A program made the translations under genes and the position numbers. Positions 62,170-64,000 of a DNA stretch of 64,000 nt are shown one piece after another; positions within the stretch are counted from its first letter, which is position 1; each line of letters begins with the position of its first letter. The notes beneath the pieces are model-generated. The model was not told the origin of the DNA and did not search any database. It saw only the letters and a program-made list of their open reading frames with translations. The stretch covers positions 62,001-126,000 of the forward strand of contig NZ_OPYN01000232.1 of assembly GCF_900277125.1 (NCBI RefSeq). The letters run 5' to 3'. This DNA comes from Pseudomonas inefficax (lineage in GTDB: Bacteria > Pseudomonadota > Gammaproteobacteria > Pseudomonadales > Pseudomonadaceae).

Positions 62170-62268
62170 GATTGACCTCCGTGTATCAACGAATGCCCGA
62201 GTATGTGGCGCCGCTGCGGCAATGGCCAGTGCCATTTGACCGGGAGCGACAGTCTTGCGCTGCCTGCC

Positions 62269-62364
62269 CTGGCCCATCGCCGGCAAGCCAGCTCCCACAC
62301 CGACCGCGTTAGCCTTCAGCCATCTGCAGTCCCTGTGGGAGCTGGCTTGCCGGCGATGGGGCCA
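62269..62364. repeat. Paired REP element, divergent GCCGGCAAGCCAGC variant
   Basis: Two inverted units with ATCGCCGGCAAGCCAGCTCC arms and outer TGGCCCATCG. It is the most divergent pair in the window from the CGCGGG family. It lies between the ParA-like gene and the LysR regulator gene. Confidence 0.85.
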
Positions 62365-62374
62365 GATCAGCCAA

Positions 62375-63277
62375 CTACACTACCCCGCCAGCCACCTGCC
62401 CCGTAAGCAACTCCGCAAATGCCTTGGCCATCACCGAATTGCCCCGCTCGCGCTGCACCAGCCACACCGCCGACATCGCCCCTTCATCCAGCAGCGTGCG
62501 ATAAACCACCCCCTCGATGCGCATGCGCTGGAACGACGCCGGCAGCACCGATACCCCAAGCCCTGCCGACACCAGCCCGATGATGGTCATCGCCTCCCCC
62601 GCCTCCTGAGCAAAATGCGGGCTGAAACCCGCCTCGCGCGCCAGGCTCAGCAACTGTGCATGCAACCCGCTGCCATAGCTGCGCGGGAAGAATACGAACG
62701 GCTCATTGGCCAGGGCGGCCATGTGCACGCCATGCTCCGTGCCTTCGGCCAATGGATGCGAAGCATTGATCACCGCCACCAGCGGCTCGCGAAACAGCTC
62801 GGTGACCACCAGCCCTTCCGGCAGCGGCATCGGCCGCATCAGCCCGACCTCGATGGACTCGTCGAACACCCCTTCTGCAACGTCGCGACTGCTCATTTCC
62901 TTGAGGCTCAGGTGCACCGCCGGGAAACGCTGACGGAAAGCGTGGATGGCCTTGGGGATCTTCGAAGTGAACGGTGCCGAGGAGGTAAAGCCGATCTTCA
63001 TCTCCCCCAGCTCCCCCAACTGCGCACGCCGGGCAACATCGGCAGCCTTTTCTACCTGCGCCAGCACCTGGCGGGCTTCCTCGAGGAACAACCGCCCTGC
63101 CTCGCTCAGCTCGACTCGACGGTTGGTACGCTCGAACAGCCGGGCCCCCAGCTCCTGCTCCAGCGCCTGGATCTGCTGGCTCAAGGGTGGCTGCGAAATA
63201 CCCAACTGCTGGGCGGCGCGGCCAAAATGCAGCTCGTCGGCCACGGCGATGAAGTAACGCAGATGGCGCAGTTCCAT
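62375..63277 (-). CDS. LysR-family transcriptional regulator
   Basis: A 300-residue LysR regulator. The ATG at 63277 follows a strong GGAGGTG site. The helix-turn-helix is at about 18-43 (FGRAAQQLGISQPPLSQQIQ) and the effector domain at about 90-295 (IGFTSSAPF, then GLVSAGLGVSVLPAS). It is divergent from the MFS transporter gene, which is the likely target. The inducer cannot be told from sequence. Confidence 0.95.
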   Translation of the reverse strand: MELRHLRYFIAVADELHFGRAAQQLGISQPPLSQQIQALEQELGARLFERTNRRVELSEAGRLFLEEARQVLAQVEKAADVARRAQLGELGEMKIGFTSSAPFTSKIPKAIHAFRQRFPAVHLSLKEMSSRDVAEGVFDESIEVGLMRPMPLPEGLVVTELFREPLVAVINASHPLAEGTEHGVHMAALANEPFVFFPRSYGSGLHAQLLSLAREAGFSPHFAQEAGEAMTIIGLVSAGLGVSVLPASFQRMRIEGVVYRTLLDEGAMSAVWLVQRERGNSVMAKAFAELLTGQVAGGVV

Positions 63278-63385
63278 GATCACCTCCGAACAGGTCGTCA
63301 AACCTATCAAATAGGTCGAACAATATATTGGATCTAATCATTAGCCAGCTATATGCTTTTTTCATTGCGCCAGAGGTACCCGCCC

Positions 63386-64000
63386 GTGAAAACTGCTGTA
63401 GCTCCCCTTTCCAACGAGCCCGAACCTGCCCCGCTGAACGAAATGTGGATCGAAAAAGGCACCCCCGCCTTCATGAAGACCGTGCTGGCGCTATTCAGCG
63501 GCGGCTTCGCCACCTTCGCCCTGCTGTACTGCGTGCAGCCGATGATGCCGTTGCTGTCGAAGGAATTTGCCATCAACGCGGCGCAGAGCAGCCTGGTGCT
63601 ATCGGTGTCCACAGCCATGCTGGCGTTCGGCCTGCTGATCACCGGCCCTATCTCCGACCGCATCGGGCGCAAGCCGGTGATGGTGTTTGCCCTGGTTTGC
63701 GCCGCCCTCTCCACCCTGGCCAGCGCGGTGATGCCGAGCTGGGAGCTGGTACTGGCTACCCGCGCCCTGGTCGGCTTGTCGCTGAGCGGCCTGGCGGCTG
63801 TGGCGATGACCTACCTGAGCGAAGAAATCCACCCGCAGCACATCGGCCTGGCCATGGGCCTGTATATCGGCGGCAACGCCATTGGCGGCATGAGCGGGCG
63901 CCTGATCACCGGCGTGCTGATCGACTTCGTCAGCTGGCACACAGCGATGCTGACCATCGGCGGCCTGGCCCTGGTGGCGGCGCTGGTGTTCTGGAAGGTG
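63386..64000 (+). CDS. MFS transporter, YnfM-like, C-terminus beyond window
   Basis: The first 205 codons of a major facilitator transporter. I choose the GTG at 63386 because AGAGGT lies 8 bases before it and the frame reads without interruption to the window end. Membrane helices are visible at about 30-50, 65-85, 95-115, 120-140 and beyond; the MFS loop 2-3 signature is present as GPISDRIGRKPVM. The pattern fits the YnfM-like subgroup of drug or metabolite exporters. Divergent from the LysR gene; the substrate is unknown. Confidence 0.9.
   Translation, partial: MKTAVAPLSNEPEPAPLNEMWIEKGTPAFMKTVLALFSGGFATFALLYCVQPMMPLLSKEFAINAAQSSLVLSVSTAMLAFGLLITGPISDRIGRKPVMVFALVCAALSTLASAVMPSWELVLATRALVGLSLSGLAAVAMTYLSEEIHPQHIGLAMGLYIGGNAIGGMSGRLITGVLIDFVSWHTAMLTIGGLALVAALVFWKV

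Overview
This window is chromosomal DNA of a Pseudomonas, most likely of the P. putida group. The basis is high GC, gene order (opgGH, hut cluster, fbp, glgP, typA, thiI, glnA-ntrBC, secB, gpmI, bet cluster, selO) that fits that group from my knowledge of it, near identity of HutC and HutH to the P. putida proteins as I remember them, and frequent paired REP elements of the P. putida type between genes. The species cannot be fixed from this sequence alone. Nothing suggests a plasmid, prophage, integrated island, CRISPR array, rRNA or tRNA gene.

Layout. 1-3.8 kb: glucan synthesis (opgH partial, opgG), D-aminoacyl-tRNA deacylase, prolyl aminopeptidase. 4.0-9.5 kb: a giant LRR protein ending in a NEL-type ubiquitin-ligase domain. 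9.5-19.5 kb: a complete histidine utilisation cluster (hutG, hutI, a permease, hutH, hutU, hutD, hutC and divergent hutF), with two HutC-type operators. 19.6-25.6 kb: two small lipoproteins, DUF924, fructose bisphosphatase, glycogen phosphorylase and a cysteine-cluster protein. 25.8-29.2 kb: typA and thiI. 29.5-35 kb: the nitrogen control block, with an NtrC site and sigma-54 promoter before glnA, a secreted chorismate mutase, ntrB-ntrC, and then a second NtrC-like site and sigma-54 promoter driving a non-coding tandem repeat that looks like the sRNA NrsZ. 35-42.7 kb: trmL, rhodanese-like/grxC/secB, gpmI, envC, ctp and a YibQ-type deacetylase. 42.7-47.3 kb: a second giant protein of the Pseudomonas dermonecrotic-toxin-like (DUF6543) kind. 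47.4-53.9 kb: choline uptake and oxidation to betaine (betT, betI, betB, betA) with a perfect 20-bp BetI-type palindrome. 54-64 kb: NhaP2-type antiporter, MscK-type channel, selO, trxC, an orphan ParA-like ATPase, and a LysR regulator divergent from an MFS transporter that runs off the window end.

Functionally the window is mostly core metabolism. Histidine catabolism delivers glutamate, formate and ammonia; glnA-ntrBC and the putative NrsZ RNA handle nitrogen status; bet genes make betaine and opgGH make periplasmic glucans, both linked to osmotic adaptation, as are the antiporter and mechanosensitive channel. The accessory, least understood content is the pair of very large toxin/effector-like proteins, which share a recognisable core with each other although they lie 33 kb apart. 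Fourteen paired REP elements in two sequence families punctuate the gene ends.
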